32,924 bases of DNA from an uncultured Lachnospiraceae bacterium (GCA_910576895.1 CAJTJZ010000002.1:100116-133039), one strand, 5' to 3'. Numbered from the stretch's first letter, positions 17,261-26,238 are shown. Made by a program: numbers and translations. Notes: generated from the sequence alone by a model not told the origin.

Positions 17261-18844
17261 TTATTTATGGTTTGCCGGTTCAACATTAATATTTTTTCCC
17301 TTAATTCGAGAAGATTTCATGGCATGAATCACTTCGGCTGCATATTGTCTTGGAACTTCTACAAATGTATATTTATCATACATATCAATTGTTCCAACTA
17401 AACGTCCCGGCATTCCCGTTTCTCCTGCTATCGCTCCTAAAATATCCCCCGGACGAATATTATTTTTCTTTCCAATATTGATAAACAGCCTTACCATGCC
17501 AGATTCTGCTCCTGTATCGCCATAATCATCCTCTGCAATTTCTTCTTCTTTTGGCTGTTCATCAAGTCCCATTGCAATTTTTAACAATGCTGCTGCTACA
17601 TCTAAAGAAGTATATTCCTCCTCATCAATTCTCTCCTCTACTAAATTTAACATCTTTGTATGTGCATCCTCTAAAATAATTTCATGTACACGATTTAACA
17701 CTTTTTCTGCTTTTGTATTTGTTACATCTTTTAAAGAAGGTACTGGCTGCAATTTAATTTTTGTCTTACAATATCGCATAATATCCTTTAATTTATACAT
17801 TTCACGTCCAACGACAAAGGTAAATGCCATACCCTCACGTCCAGCCCGTCCAGTACGACCAATACGATGTACATAATATTCATCATCTTGCGGCACATCA
17901 TAATTAAAAACTGCTTCTACATCGTCTACATCAATTCCACGTGCTGCCACATCTGTTGCAACTAAAATATCTGTCTTACCATTGCGGAATCCATTCATAA
18001 CACGATCTCTCTGTGATTGTTTTAAATCACCATGTAGTCCCTCTGCAAAATATCCACGTCCTTTTAAAACTTCTACTAATTCATCTACCATACGCTTTGT
18101 ATTGCAAAAAACAAGTGATAATTTTGGATCATAAATATCCAAAAGTCTGCATAAAACTTCATTTTTATTTTTCTTCTTTACTTCATAATAGTATTGTGTA
18201 ATCTTTGGAACAGTTAATTCTTTTTTTACAACACGAATGATTTCAGCATCTTTTTGATAGGTTCTTGCAAGTTCCATAATCGGTTTTGGCATGGTTGCAG
18301 AAAATAATAATGTTTGTCTTTCCTTTGGTATATCCGAAAGAATGGTTTCAATATCTTCACGAAATCCCATATCTAACATTTCATCTGCTTCATCAAGAAC
18401 AACCATAGTAACATGATCAAATTTTACTGTCTTTCGATTCATATGATCCATAATACGTCCCGGTGTTCCAATCACAATCTGTGTTCCTGCCTTTATAGAA
18501 CGAATTTGCTTTACAATATCTTGTCCTCCATAAATAGGAAGCACCTTAATTCCATGCATAAATTTGGCAAGTTTTCTAATTTCCTCTGCCACTTGAATCG
18601 CAAGTTCTCTTGTTGGACAAAGAATCACTGCCTGCAAATGTTTATCCTTTGCATTGATTCTTTGTAATAATGGAATGCCAAACGCTGCTGTCTTTCCTGT
18701 TCCTGTCTGTGCCTGCCCTACAATATCCTTTCCTTCTAATACGATAGGAATTGCCTTTGCCTGAATTGGACTTGTTTCTTCAAATCCCATCTCTTGCACT
18801 GCCTTAATAATTGATGATTCTAAATTTAGTTCTTCAAATTTCAT
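17261..18844 (-). CDS. deaD: DEAD-box ATP-dependent RNA helicase with DbpA-type RNA-binding tail
   Basis: RNA helicase acting in ribosome assembly, mRNA decay and cold adaptation. Seen: 527 residues with every core motif: Q-motif GFEETSPIQ (20-28), AQTGTGKT (45-52), PTRELA, TPGRIMDH, DEAD (151-154), SAT (182-184), HGDLKQSQRD, TDVAARGIDV and HRIGRTGRAGR. After the core, an acidic linker (about 430-450) leads to a C-terminal domain with MVRLFINIGKKNNIRPGDI and VGTIDMYDKYTFVEVP, the DbpA-type RNA-binding fold. Length and tail match the DeaD/CshA group. ATG 18844 follows GGATGGAG. The upstream gap holds a MerR-like promoter and a terminator, so leader control is possible. Confidence 0.95.
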   Translation of the reverse strand: MKFEELNLESSIIKAVQEMGFEETSPIQAKAIPIVLEGKDIVGQAQTGTGKTAAFGIPLLQRINAKDKHLQAVILCPTRELAIQVAEEIRKLAKFMHGIKVLPIYGGQDIVKQIRSIKAGTQIVIGTPGRIMDHMNRKTVKFDHVTMVVLDEADEMLDMGFREDIETILSDIPKERQTLLFSATMPKPIMELARTYQKDAEIIRVVKKELTVPKITQYYYEVKKKNKNEVLCRLLDIYDPKLSLVFCNTKRMVDELVEVLKGRGYFAEGLHGDLKQSQRDRVMNGFRNGKTDILVATDVAARGIDVDDVEAVFNYDVPQDDEYYVHRIGRTGRAGREGMAFTFVVGREMYKLKDIMRYCKTKIKLQPVPSLKDVTNTKAEKVLNRVHEIILEDAHTKMLNLVEERIDEEEYTSLDVAAALLKIAMGLDEQPKEEEIAEDDYGDTGAESGMVRLFINIGKKNNIRPGDILGAIAGETGMPGRLVGTIDMYDKYTFVEVPRQYAAEVIHAMKSSRIKGKNINVEPANHK

Positions 18845-18923
18845 TCTATGATCTCCATCCTTTTTTCAACTAATTTTCTAAATGTAATATTCCTTACCAT
18901 TCAACTTTTACAAATACAATCAT

Positions 18924-19014
18924 AAAAGAAAAAACTCTTTCCAAAATTTCAAGAAAGAGTTTTTAATCAATTTATTATGTAGTGAACTCTCTATTAAACA
19001 ATTAAATAAAATGT
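18924..19014 (-). ncRNA. Candidate short RNA or attenuated leader of the helicase gene
   Basis: Predicted only from signals: a strong promoter at 19021-19050 and a terminator at 18930-18964 would define a transcript of about 90 nt with no sensible open frame. An AGAGAGTT element (18992-18985 on the minus strand) can pair with the terminator's left-arm sequence AACTCTTT over eight bases including one G-U. That offers a possible antiterminator, so this may be a leader controlling the helicase rather than a free small RNA. Confidence 0.4.
18930..18964 (-). terminator. Intrinsic terminator between the MerR gene and the helicase gene
   Basis: AAAAACTCTTTC (18930-18941) and GAAAGAGTTTTT (18953-18964) form a perfect 12-bp stem with an 11-base loop. 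On the minus strand a TTTTTTCTTTT tract follows. It lies about 50 bases after the orphan promoter's predicted start and 85 bases before the helicase ATG. Confidence 0.8.
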
Positions 19015-19020
19015 GTTCGT

Positions 19021-19050
19021 AGTGTAACATAAAAAACTTATCACTGTCAA
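19021..19050 (-). promoter_or_regulatory. Orphan promoter with MerR-style spacing
   Basis: On the minus strand: -35 TTGACA (19050-19045), an 18-base spacer, and -10 TACACT (19026-19021) preceded by TGT. AGTGATAA just after the -35 and TTACACT at the -10 form an imperfect inverted pair, as in operators of MerR-family regulators, whose promoters often have long spacers. It begins 16 bases after the merR stop and points towards the helicase gene. Confidence 0.6.
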
Positions 19051-19066
19051 GTATAAATATAAATTT

Positions 19067-19450
19067 TCACTGTTTATAAAATACTCCAACTTCTTTATAA
19101 TGTGCAAGCTTATAATCAATCGTGCATAAACTGCATTGCAATTGTTCTATTTGTTTCAATATAAAATTTTTATGCTTTTCTAAAATCTTTTTTCTCTCCT
19201 CACAAGCATCTTCTTTCATACAAAGCTGCATAAATTCCCGAATTTCTTGTAATGGCATCTTACTATTTTTCAAACAACAAATTAACTGAATCCAACAAAT
19301 ATCCTGTTGTGTAAAACAGCGTCTGCCTGCTTTATCTCTATTTAATTGCGGCATTAATCCTAATTTATCATAATAACGCAAAGCAGAAGCTGTTAAGCCT
19401 GTACATTTTGATACTTGTTTTATCCCATACCATTTTTCTTTCATAAACAT
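19067..19450 (-). CDS. MerR-family transcriptional regulator
   Basis: Seen: 127 residues; winged-helix DNA-binding region with the family pattern YGIKQVSKCTGLTASALRYY, DKLGLMP and GRRCFTQQDICWIQLI (residues 8-58), then a coiled dimerisation helix (about 70-110). There is no large ligand-binding domain, so it belongs to the short group exemplified by AdhR-type regulators. Cysteines are numerous (C16, C50, C58 and a few in the tail), so redox or thiol sensing is possible but unproven. The ATG may be at 19450 or 19444; neither has a strong ribosome site. It follows cheW by 45 nt. The promoter just downstream of it is a possible target. Confidence 0.88.
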   Translation of the reverse strand: MFMKEKWYGIKQVSKCTGLTASALRYYDKLGLMPQLNRDKAGRRCFTQQDICWIQLICCLKNSKMPLQEIREFMQLCMKEDACEERKKILEKHKNFILKQIEQLQCSLCTIDYKLAHYKEVGVFYKQ

Positions 19451-19495
19451 TCACATTCTTTTCTATATAAATAGGCAAAATAATTTTAATCTTTT

Positions 19496-19978
19496 TTATT
19501 TCTCAGCATTTGTTGCTTCTTGTGTAGACTCCAATGTTTTTTCAAAAGCTTTTCTTTCTTCTCTTGTAAATACTCCATTAATATCTAAAATGACGGCAAG
19601 TCCTTTTCCAGTGTCTGCAATAACTCCCGCATAATCTGTTTTTTCACTACGCACAATCTCTGGAACTTCATGTGCTTTATCATCCTCTAATGTTAATATT
19701 TCTGCTACTTTATCTACTTCAAAGGCAATTGGCATTCCCTTAGAATTAGAAACAATCAAAGATGTCTCCTCTGTGGGACGTACTTTCTCCAATCCAAACT
19801 TTCTGCGAAGATTAAGAATTGGGATAATCTCTCCCCGAAGATTAATCATTCCTTCAATATAATCTGGTGCATTTGGAATTGGTGTAACATCCACATATTT
19901 TTCAATTCCCCGCACATACCGAATATCAATACCATATACTTCTTTATCAATATGAAACAGCACCTTTTGTTCTACCAT
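19496..19978 (-). CDS. cheW: Chemotaxis coupling protein CheW
   Basis: Adapter linking chemoreceptors to the kinase CheA at the cell pole. Seen: 160 residues forming a single CheW domain: LFHIDKEVYGIDIRYVRGIEKYVDVTPIPNAPDYIEGMINLRGEIIPILNLR is within residues 7-58, with the family's P-N-x-P-x-Y-I-x-G-x-x-N-L-R-G core; FEVDKVAEIL follows near 90. A Glu/Lys-rich tail of about 25 residues is longer than in E. coli. It follows prfB by 50 nt with a strong GGGGG ribosome site, and probably shares its transcript. Its position outside a chemotaxis operon is unusual. With cheX and cheY elsewhere in the window it indicates a motile organism. Confidence 0.94.
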   Translation of the reverse strand: MVEQKVLFHIDKEVYGIDIRYVRGIEKYVDVTPIPNAPDYIEGMINLRGEIIPILNLRRKFGLEKVRPTEETSLIVSNSKGMPIAFEVDKVAEILTLEDDKAHEVPEIVRSEKTDYAGVIADTGKGLAVILDINGVFTREERKAFEKTLESTQEATNAEK

Positions 19979-20028
19979 ATTAATAGCCCCCTGTCTTTTC
20001 TTTATAAATCTTTTCTTCCCTTCGCAGT

Positions 20029-21181
20029 TTATATTATTTCTACTTCTTGTTCCAAATTTTCTTCTTTTTTATTGCGACCAAGACTGCACCACTTTAAATA
20101 AGCATTGATAAAGGGATCAAGATTTCCATCAAGAACTGCATTTACATTTCCCGATTCTTCATTTGTACGATGATCCTTTACCATAGTATAGGGCTGCATA
20201 ACATAAGAACGAATTTGATTTCCCCATCCAATTTCTTTTGATTCTCCTCGAATTTCTGATTCCTTTGCTCTATTTTCCTGCTCTTTTAATATATATAGCT
20301 TTGCTTTTAACATTTGCATTGCTTTATCCTTATTTTGAAATTGAGAGCGTTCATTCTGACAAGTAACCACAATTCCTGTTGGAAAATGCGTAATCCGAAT
20401 TGCTGAAGATGTCTTATTAATATGTTGTCCACCAGCCCCACTCGAACGATACGTATCAATCCGAATATCTTTATCATCTATCTCTATATCAATATTTCCT
20501 TCTATATCTGGCATTACATCACAGGAAACAAACGATGTCTGCCGCTTACCTGCTGCATTAAAAGGAGAAATTCTAACAAGACGATGGACTCCATGCTCTG
20601 AACGTAAATAACCATAGGCATTTTCGCCAGAAATTTCCAAAGTCACCGATTTTAATCCTGCTTCTTCTCCATCTAAATAATCAAGCATTTGAACAGAAAA
20701 TCCTTTTTTATCTGCCCAACGCTGATACATACGACAAAGCATTCCTGCCCAGTCACAACTTTCTGTACCGCCAGCTCCTGCATGAAGTGTTAAAATTGCA
20801 TTATTTTTATCATATTCCCCAGAAAGAAGTGTCATAATACGGAGTTCCTCTAATTCTCGAATAAATTCTTTTAAACTTTCTTCTATTTCTGGTAATAGTT
20901 CTGGATCGTTTTCTTCATAACCTATTTCTAATAATGTCTCTACATCTTCATATGCTGTTTCCAGTTTCTCATATGTTTCTACAATATCCTTTAATCCCTT
21001 TAATTCCTGAACTGTCTTTTGTGCCCTTTCTGCATTTTCCCAAAAACTTGGTTCTTCTAATATTCGTTCTAGTTCTTCTATTCGCAGTTTTTTATTAGCG
21101 AGGTCAAAGTGAATCCCCCACTTCTTTTAGCGGTTCTTCATAAGTTCCAAGTGTATACTTAAATTGATCAAGTTCAACCAC
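20029..21181 (-). CDS. prfB: Peptide chain release factor 2, programmed +1 frameshift
   Basis: Recognises UGA and UAA stops and releases the peptide. Seen: a first frame from GTG 21181 (MVELDQFKYTLGTYEEPLKEVGDSL) runs 25 codons to an in-frame TGA at 21106-21104, within CTTTGAC. A +1 shift continues LDLANKKLRIEEL... without interruption to 20029, totalling about 383 residues. Downstream are the SPF motif region HRLVRISPF and the GGQ region GAGGQHINKTSSA. Full length is close to the family's 365-375, plus a roughly 20-residue charged tail. The start GTG is chosen for AAAGGAT about 10 bases upstream; another GTG at 21190 is nearer that site. Without the frameshift only a 268-residue 3' frame would appear. 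Follows secA. Confidence 0.95.
21102..21119 (-). promoter_or_regulatory. RF2 autoregulatory +1 frameshift site
   Basis: On the minus strand a GGGGG anti-SD-like tract (21119-21115) is followed after five bases by CTTTGAC: CTT, then the in-frame TGA (21106-21104). The ribosome pauses at TGA when RF2 is scarce and slips from CTT to TTT. Known: this element is conserved in most bacterial prfB genes. Confidence 0.93.
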
Positions 21182-21263
21182 CTTTTTCACATCCTTTCCA
21201 GTCGTTTGTTTTCCATAACAATCATCATTATTTTTTTATTTACTAATATTATTCATCTTATAA

Positions 21264-23834
21264 TTATACAATTTTACGTCCACAACAGAATTTATATTTT
21301 TTCCCACTACCACATGGACATGGATCATTTGGCATAATCTTTTTTGACTCTCTCCGCTTTGGTGCTTTTGCCGTTGTTTCATCTTTATTTGTACCTGTTA
21401 CTTTTACAACTTCTTCCCGTTCTACTTTTTGCTCTACTCGCACATGCATTAATGATTTTATTGTATCTATTTCAATGGCACGTGCCATTTCCTCAAACAT
21501 ATCATAGCCTTGGAATTTATATTCTACAACTGGATCACGCTGTCCATATGCCATAAGTCCAATTCCCTGACGTAGTTGATCCATATCATCAATATGATCC
21601 ATCCATTTACTATCAATTACCTTTAAAAGAATAACTCGCTCAATTTCACGCATTTGCTCTGCTTCAAATTCAGCTTCTTTTTCCTCATATAATTTTACAG
21701 CAGCTTCTTTTAAATACTGAATCAAACCTTTTCTATCTATATCCTTTAAAATCTCATCCTCTTTATCTAATGGTTCTATTGGAATCGTTGGTATAAGAAT
21801 ATTATTTAATTCTCCAAGATCCCATTCTTCTGGTGGTTGTTCATCACTAATACAAGTATTAACAGAAGATTCTACAACTTCTCCAATCATATTAATAATC
21901 TTATCACGCATATTTTCCCCGTCAAGTACTTTACGGCGATCTTTATAAATAATTTCTCTTTGATCATTATTTACCTGATCATATTCCAATAAATTTTTAC
22001 GAATTCCAAAGTTATTATTTTCAATTTTCTTTTGTGCATTTTCAATGGCATTGCTTAACATTTTATGCTCAATTTGTTCGCCTTCTTCAATTCCTAACGA
22101 TTTGAAAACTCCCATCATTTTTTCTGAAACAAACAAACGAATTAAATCATCTTCTAGTGACAAATAAAAACGAGATTCTCCCGGATCACCCTGCCGCCCA
22201 GAACGTCCACGTAACTGATTATCAATTCGGCGGGATTCATGACGTTCTGTTCCAATAATTTTTAGACCGCCAAGTTCTGCAACCCCTTCTCCAAGCTTAA
22301 TATCCGTACCACGTCCTGCCATATTGGTAGCAATCGTAACTGCACCTTTTACACCTGCATCTGCAATAATTTCTGCTTCCTGTTCATGAAATTTCGCATT
22401 TAAAACTTTATGTGGAATCCCTTTTCTTCGCAATTTTTCACTTAACATTTCCGAAGTTTCAATTGCAATTGTACCAACTAAAACAGGCTGCCCCTTTTCA
22501 TGGGCTTCGCTAATCTCCTCTACAACCGCATCAAATTTCTCTCTCTTTGACATAAAAACAGCATCTTGCCAATCAGTACGCTGTACTGGCTTATTAGTAG
22601 GAACTTCAATAACATCCATACCATAAATTTCACGAAATTCTTTTTCTTCTGTAAGTGCTGTACCTGTCATACCTGATTTCTTCTTATATTTATTAAAGAA
22701 ATTTTGGAATGTAATCGTTGCTAATGTCTTACTTTCCCTTTTTACTTTTACATGCTCTTTTGCTTCAATTGCTTGATGAAGTCCATCGGAATAACGCCTA
22801 CCGGGCATAATACGTCCTGTAAATTCATCAACAATCAATACTTCATCATCTTTTACTACATAATCTTTATCTCGAAACATTAAATTATGTGCTCGCAGGG
22901 CAAGAATAATATTATGCTGAATTTCCAAATTTTCTGGATCGGCAAGATTTTCAATATGAAAGAACTGTTCTACCTTTTTTACACCTTCTCCTGTTAAATT
23001 TACTACTTTATCCTTTTCATTAACAACAAAATCTCCGGTTTCCTCGTCATCTTCTCCCATAAGTAAATCCATTTTAGACAACTCTTTTGCTGTACCACGC
23101 TCTAATTGCTTTGCAAGAACATCACAGGCTTCATATAATTTTGTTGATTTTCCACTTTGTCCAGAAATAATGAGTGGCGTTCTTGCTTCATCAATTAATA
23201 CCGAGTCAACTTCATCGACAATAGCATAATTAAGTCCACGCTGTACTAATTTTTCCTTATAAATTACCATATTATCTCGAAGATAATCAAATCCAAGTTC
23301 ATTATTGGTTGCATAAGTAATATCACAAGCATATTGTGTCTGGCGTTCTTCACTTTCCATATCATTTAAAATTACACCAACCGTAAGTCCTAAAAAGGTA
23401 TAGACTTGTCCCATCCATTCTGCATCACGCTTTGCGAGATAATCATTAACAGTAACAATGTGTACGCCATCTCCAGATAATCCATTTAGATACGCAGGTA
23501 AGGTTGCTACTAATGTTTTTCCTTCTCCTGTACGCATCTCTGTAATACGTCCCTGATGAAGAATAACACCACCAATTAATTGTACTCTATAATGCCGCAT
23601 GCCAAGAACACGTTTAGATGCTTCACGAACAACAGCATAGGCTTCTACTAATAAATCATCTAATGTCTCCCCTTGTTCCAAACGTGCCTTAAATTCATCT
23701 GTCTTTGTTTTTAAATCCTCATCTGATAATGCTTCCATTTCTGGTTCTAATGCCTCAATTTTATCTACAATTGGATAAATACGTTTTAGCTCATGCTCAC
23801 TATGAGAACCAAATATTTTTGTAATTAAACTCAT
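21264..23834 (-). CDS. secA: Preprotein translocase ATPase SecA
   Basis: Motor that drives unfolded secretory proteins through SecYEG. Seen: 856 residues from ATG 23834, MSLITKIFGSHSEHELKRIYP, with GGAGG in front; an upstream in-frame ATG (to 23897) lacks one. Walker A MRTGEGKTLVATLPAYLN, DEAD-type VDEVDSVLIDEARTPL, motif ATNMAGRGTDIKLG and QLRGRSGRQGDPG are present. The middle carries helical wing and scaffold regions. The C-terminus has the zinc, SecB-type motif CPCGSGKKYKFCCG. Order hpf-secA-prfB equals that of Bacillus (yvyD-secA-prfB). A TATAAT lies at 23892-23887 but without a clear -35; transcripts may start there. Confidence 0.97.
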   Translation of the reverse strand: MSLITKIFGSHSEHELKRIYPIVDKIEALEPEMEALSDEDLKTKTDEFKARLEQGETLDDLLVEAYAVVREASKRVLGMRHYRVQLIGGVILHQGRITEMRTGEGKTLVATLPAYLNGLSGDGVHIVTVNDYLAKRDAEWMGQVYTFLGLTVGVILNDMESEERQTQYACDITYATNNELGFDYLRDNMVIYKEKLVQRGLNYAIVDEVDSVLIDEARTPLIISGQSGKSTKLYEACDVLAKQLERGTAKELSKMDLLMGEDDEETGDFVVNEKDKVVNLTGEGVKKVEQFFHIENLADPENLEIQHNIILALRAHNLMFRDKDYVVKDDEVLIVDEFTGRIMPGRRYSDGLHQAIEAKEHVKVKRESKTLATITFQNFFNKYKKKSGMTGTALTEEKEFREIYGMDVIEVPTNKPVQRTDWQDAVFMSKREKFDAVVEEISEAHEKGQPVLVGTIAIETSEMLSEKLRRKGIPHKVLNAKFHEQEAEIIADAGVKGAVTIATNMAGRGTDIKLGEGVAELGGLKIIGTERHESRRIDNQLRGRSGRQGDPGESRFYLSLEDDLIRLFVSEKMMGVFKSLGIEEGEQIEHKMLSNAIENAQKKIENNNFGIRKNLLEYDQVNNDQREIIYKDRRKVLDGENMRDKIINMIGEVVESSVNTCISDEQPPEEWDLGELNNILIPTIPIEPLDKEDEILKDIDRKGLIQYLKEAAVKLYEEKEAEFEAEQMREIERVILLKVIDSKWMDHIDDMDQLRQGIGLMAYGQRDPVVEYKFQGYDMFEEMARAIEIDTIKSLMHVRVEQKVEREEVVKVTGTNKDETTAKAPKRRESKKIMPNDPCPCGSGKKYKFCCGRKIV

Positions 23835-23997
23835 ATTTTCCTCCATTCCGCTTGATAGCGTTTTCCACTTTCTTTCATTCCAACCTATTATACCCATTCT
23901 ATTATATTTTTATCGGGAGATAGGTATTTGATTCCTATTGTAACATTCCTGTAAATAGTTAGCAATGATTTTTTTGTAAATTTTATGCAAAAAGAAA

Positions 23998-24020
23998 CAG
24001 CTCTGAAAAATTCAGAGCTG
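23998..24020 (-). terminator. Terminator after hpf
   Basis: CAGCTCTGAA (23998-24007) and TTCAGAGCTG (24011-24020) form a perfect 10-bp stem with a three-base loop; on the minus strand TTTCTTTTT follows. It separates hpf from secA. Confidence 0.8.
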
Positions 24021-24076
24021 CAACATTCGCAAAAACAATCTATTTAGAGACGAAATTACTGCCTCCCCATACAGTA

Positions 24077-24604
24077 TTAGCACTCCGGCTCAATCAAACC
24101 AAAGCACCCGTCCTTGCGTTTGTATACGACATTAACTTCCTCTGTACGCGCATTACGGAATACATAGAACGAATGTCCAAGTAAATCCATTTGAACACAT
24201 GCTTCCTCTGGGTCCATAGGCTTAATGGCAAATTTCTTTGTACGAATAATCTGGATCTCGTCATCCATGCTATCCTGTTCATCTAAAAACATCTTTGAAA
24301 AAGCAGATGACGATTGTTGCTGCTGAATGAGCTTGTTCTTATGCTTCCTCAGTTGGCGTTCAATTACATCTTCCACCAGATCAATTGATACATACATATC
24401 ATCACTTACTTCTTCCGCACGAATTACGCTGCCCTTTACAGGAATTGTTACCTCTATTTTTTGTCTTTCCTTCTCCACGCTCATTGTCACATGGACCTCT
24501 GTAGAATCATTAAAATATCTTCCTAACTTTCCCAACTTTTCCTGAACTGCTGCCCTTAAACCCTCTGTTATGTCAATATTTTTTCCACTGATAATGTATT
24601 GCAT
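24077..24604 (-). CDS. hpf: Long-form ribosome hibernation promoting factor
   Basis: Binds 30S subunits and pairs ribosomes into inactive 100S dimers in stationary phase or stress. Seen: 175 residues from ATG 24604 (MQYIISGKNIDITEGLRAAV), chosen because AAGGAGTGAG lies upstream; an in-frame ATG at 24640 extends it by 12 residues but has no such site. The N-terminal S30AE domain (1-100) carries the KNIDITEGL and KLGKLGRYF patterns; the C-terminal dimerisation domain (about 118-172) has LGHSFYVFRNARTEEVNVVYKRKDGCFGLI. Two-domain length identifies the long form, as in Bacillus YvyD. The promoter is at 24661-24689; a perfect palindrome ACAATATATTGT (24729-24740) is upstream. Confidence 0.95.
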   Translation of the reverse strand: MQYIISGKNIDITEGLRAAVQEKLGKLGRYFNDSTEVHVTMSVEKERQKIEVTIPVKGSVIRAEEVSDDMYVSIDLVEDVIERQLRKHKNKLIQQQQSSSAFSKMFLDEQDSMDDEIQIIRTKKFAIKPMDPEEACVQMDLLGHSFYVFRNARTEEVNVVYKRKDGCFGLIEPEC

Positions 24605-24660
24605 CGTGCTCACTCCTTTTCTATGATGTCGTAAATACACTATTGCCGTATTTCCTTCTC

Positions 24661-24689
24661 ATTCTATCATAAATCTTAGTCTTTTGCAA
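24661..24689 (-). promoter_or_regulatory. Promoter for hpf
   Basis: On the minus strand: -35 TTGCAA (24689-24684), a 17-base spacer, -10 TAGAAT (24666-24661) preceded by TGA, an extended -10. About 57 nt before the hpf ATG. It is a housekeeping-type promoter; I see no general-stress promoter. Confidence 0.7.
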
Positions 24690-24777
24690 GCATTTTGTAG
24701 ATTGCTCATAAAATTTTCATAAATTATGACAATATATTGTTTAATGTTACCAATAAAGAAAATTACAACTTAAAAAT

Positions 24778-25746
24778 TTACATTCCAACTTCTATTGCAA
24801 GAATTACAAAAATGCATAATATTACACTAATGACTAATGGAAAAGAAAATAGCCATCGAAAAGGGGTCTTTTCACTTTGCATTTCTTCTGTTCCAATACT
24901 GCCAATCCTTTTATGAAACGTAAGATTTTTCCAAGAAAACATCTCTTTCACTATCCCATATTGTCCACAGCATTTTGCAAGCCCGATATAAGAAAGAATT
25001 AAAATTACAAGCCCTATCACAGCAATTGGAAAAAAGGAAAGAAGCTGCATTAATAAATATTGATTCTGTGCCTCAATTGCTAATTCCTGTTCCTGTTCTG
25101 GAAATTTTGCAACAATATAAATAGCAATACAAGAAATTGCATTTAGCATAAAATGCATTAAAATAGAACTTGCAATACTATCGGTTGCCTCCACAAGCAA
25201 TGCAAAAAAGACGCCACAAATAAATGCATAGACAAATTGCCGCATATTCATATGGTAAAGTCCAAATAAAAGTCCACTAAGTATTGCACCTGCCCATGCT
25301 CCATAAGCATCTCTATATTCCTGAAAAAATGCCCCCCGAAATGATAATTCTTCAAAAATTGCTGGAAGAACTGCCATACAAATTAAAGAAATAAGAAACG
25401 TGCTGGAAGAAACATCATTTGAAATAGCATCTGTTGTATAATTACTGAAAATAAAAGAAGTTGCGATATTAATTTCTATTGTTACAAGTTCCAATGCAAT
25501 TGCAATAATCATTAATAATAAAATCGCTTTCCAAGTAAGCCAGTGAAAACGTACCTTTTCTTTTCTTGTTTTTTCTTGAAGCAAAAGAAATGCAACTGCT
25601 GGCAGTCCCAACAAAATTGTACCAAGTCCATTCTCAAGCATATGATCTTGAATATTAAATAGACTAATAAAGGATGCCGCAAAAGAAGATACTACCATCA
25701 TTAGCAAAAACACCCACCCAATGACTGATAATTTTGTTTTCATCAT
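24778..25746 (-). CDS. CPBP-family intramembrane metalloprotease
   Basis: Membrane protease of the CAAX/bacteriocin-processing group. Seen: 322 residues with about eight hydrophobic segments. Motif 1 EELSFRG (about 131, with EE and R), motif 2 FGLYHMN and motif 3 HFMLNAIS are in their normal order within residues 125-210. The two glutamates and both histidines seem present, so it is probably active. Substrate is unknown; such proteins may process prenylated or lantibiotic-like peptides, but no peptide precursor is visible nearby. It follows ridA by 15 nt and likely shares its transcript. The start could be ATG 25746 or 25743; GGAG lies at a suitable distance. Confidence 0.88.
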   Translation of the reverse strand: MMKTKLSVIGWVFLLMMVVSSFAASFISLFNIQDHMLENGLGTILLGLPAVAFLLLQEKTRKEKVRFHWLTWKAILLLMIIAIALELVTIEINIATSFIFSNYTTDAISNDVSSSTFLISLICMAVLPAIFEELSFRGAFFQEYRDAYGAWAGAILSGLLFGLYHMNMRQFVYAFICGVFFALLVEATDSIASSILMHFMLNAISCIAIYIVAKFPEQEQELAIEAQNQYLLMQLLSFFPIAVIGLVILILSYIGLAKCCGQYGIVKEMFSWKNLTFHKRIGSIGTEEMQSEKTPFRWLFSFPLVISVILCIFVILAIEVGM

Positions 25747-25761
25747 TCTAAAAACTCCATT

Positions 25762-26139
25762 CTATTTTTCTGCAATTGCTTCTATTTCAATTAAAACATC
25801 TTTTGGAAGCCTTGCTACTTCTACACAAGATCTTGCTGGAAAATCTGTTGTAAAATAAGTTGCATAAATTTCATTTACCTTTGCAAAGTCATCCATATTT
25901 TTTATAAACACTGTTGTTTTTACTACATTGTCAACACTTGTACCAGCTTCCTTTAAAAGAACTGACAAATTTTTAATTGCTTGTTCTGCCTGTACTTCAA
26001 TAGAGCCTGTCACAAGTTCTCCTGTTTTTGGATCAATTGGAATCACACCAGAAGTAAACACAAATCCATTTACTTCAATCGCTTGAGAGTATGGTCCAAT
26101 TGCTGCTGGTGCTTTTTTAGTACAAATAATCTTTTTCAT
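25762..26139 (-). CDS. ridA: RidA family enamine/imine deaminase
   Basis: Hydrolyses reactive 2-aminoacrylate and related enamine intermediates to ketoacids, protecting PLP enzymes. Seen: 125 residues, typical length. It shows the family features AAIGPYSQAIEVNGFVFTSG (residues 11-30), GSIEVQAEQAIKNLSVLLKEAG, and the substrate-binding arginine in ARSCVEVARLP near 103. GGAGG lies close before ATG 26139. Divergent from the acyl-ACP thioesterase gene; a TATAAT at 26197-26192 on the minus strand may be its -10. Confidence 0.93.
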   Translation of the reverse strand: MKKIICTKKAPAAIGPYSQAIEVNGFVFTSGVIPIDPKTGELVTGSIEVQAEQAIKNLSVLLKEAGTSVDNVVKTTVFIKNMDDFAKVNEIYATYFTTDFPARSCVEVARLPKDVLIEIEAIAEK

Positions 26140-26238
26140 AAAATGTCCTCCATTCTGAATTTAAGTTTTTCTATTTTTCATTCGTAACTATATTATAACG
26201 CATTTTTTCCAAAATTTCACTATATTCAGAAAATATTT

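Noticed and set aside
20029..20835. A 268-residue RF2 starting at an internal ATG
   Set aside because: The frame continues upstream to the frameshift site with conserved RF2 sequence, so the short form is an artefact of ignoring the frameshift.
21187..21216. Nine-codon upstream frame MENKRLERM before prfB as a regulatory leader peptide
   Set aside because: It has no clear ribosome site of its own and its end overlaps the prfB ribosome site; likely chance.
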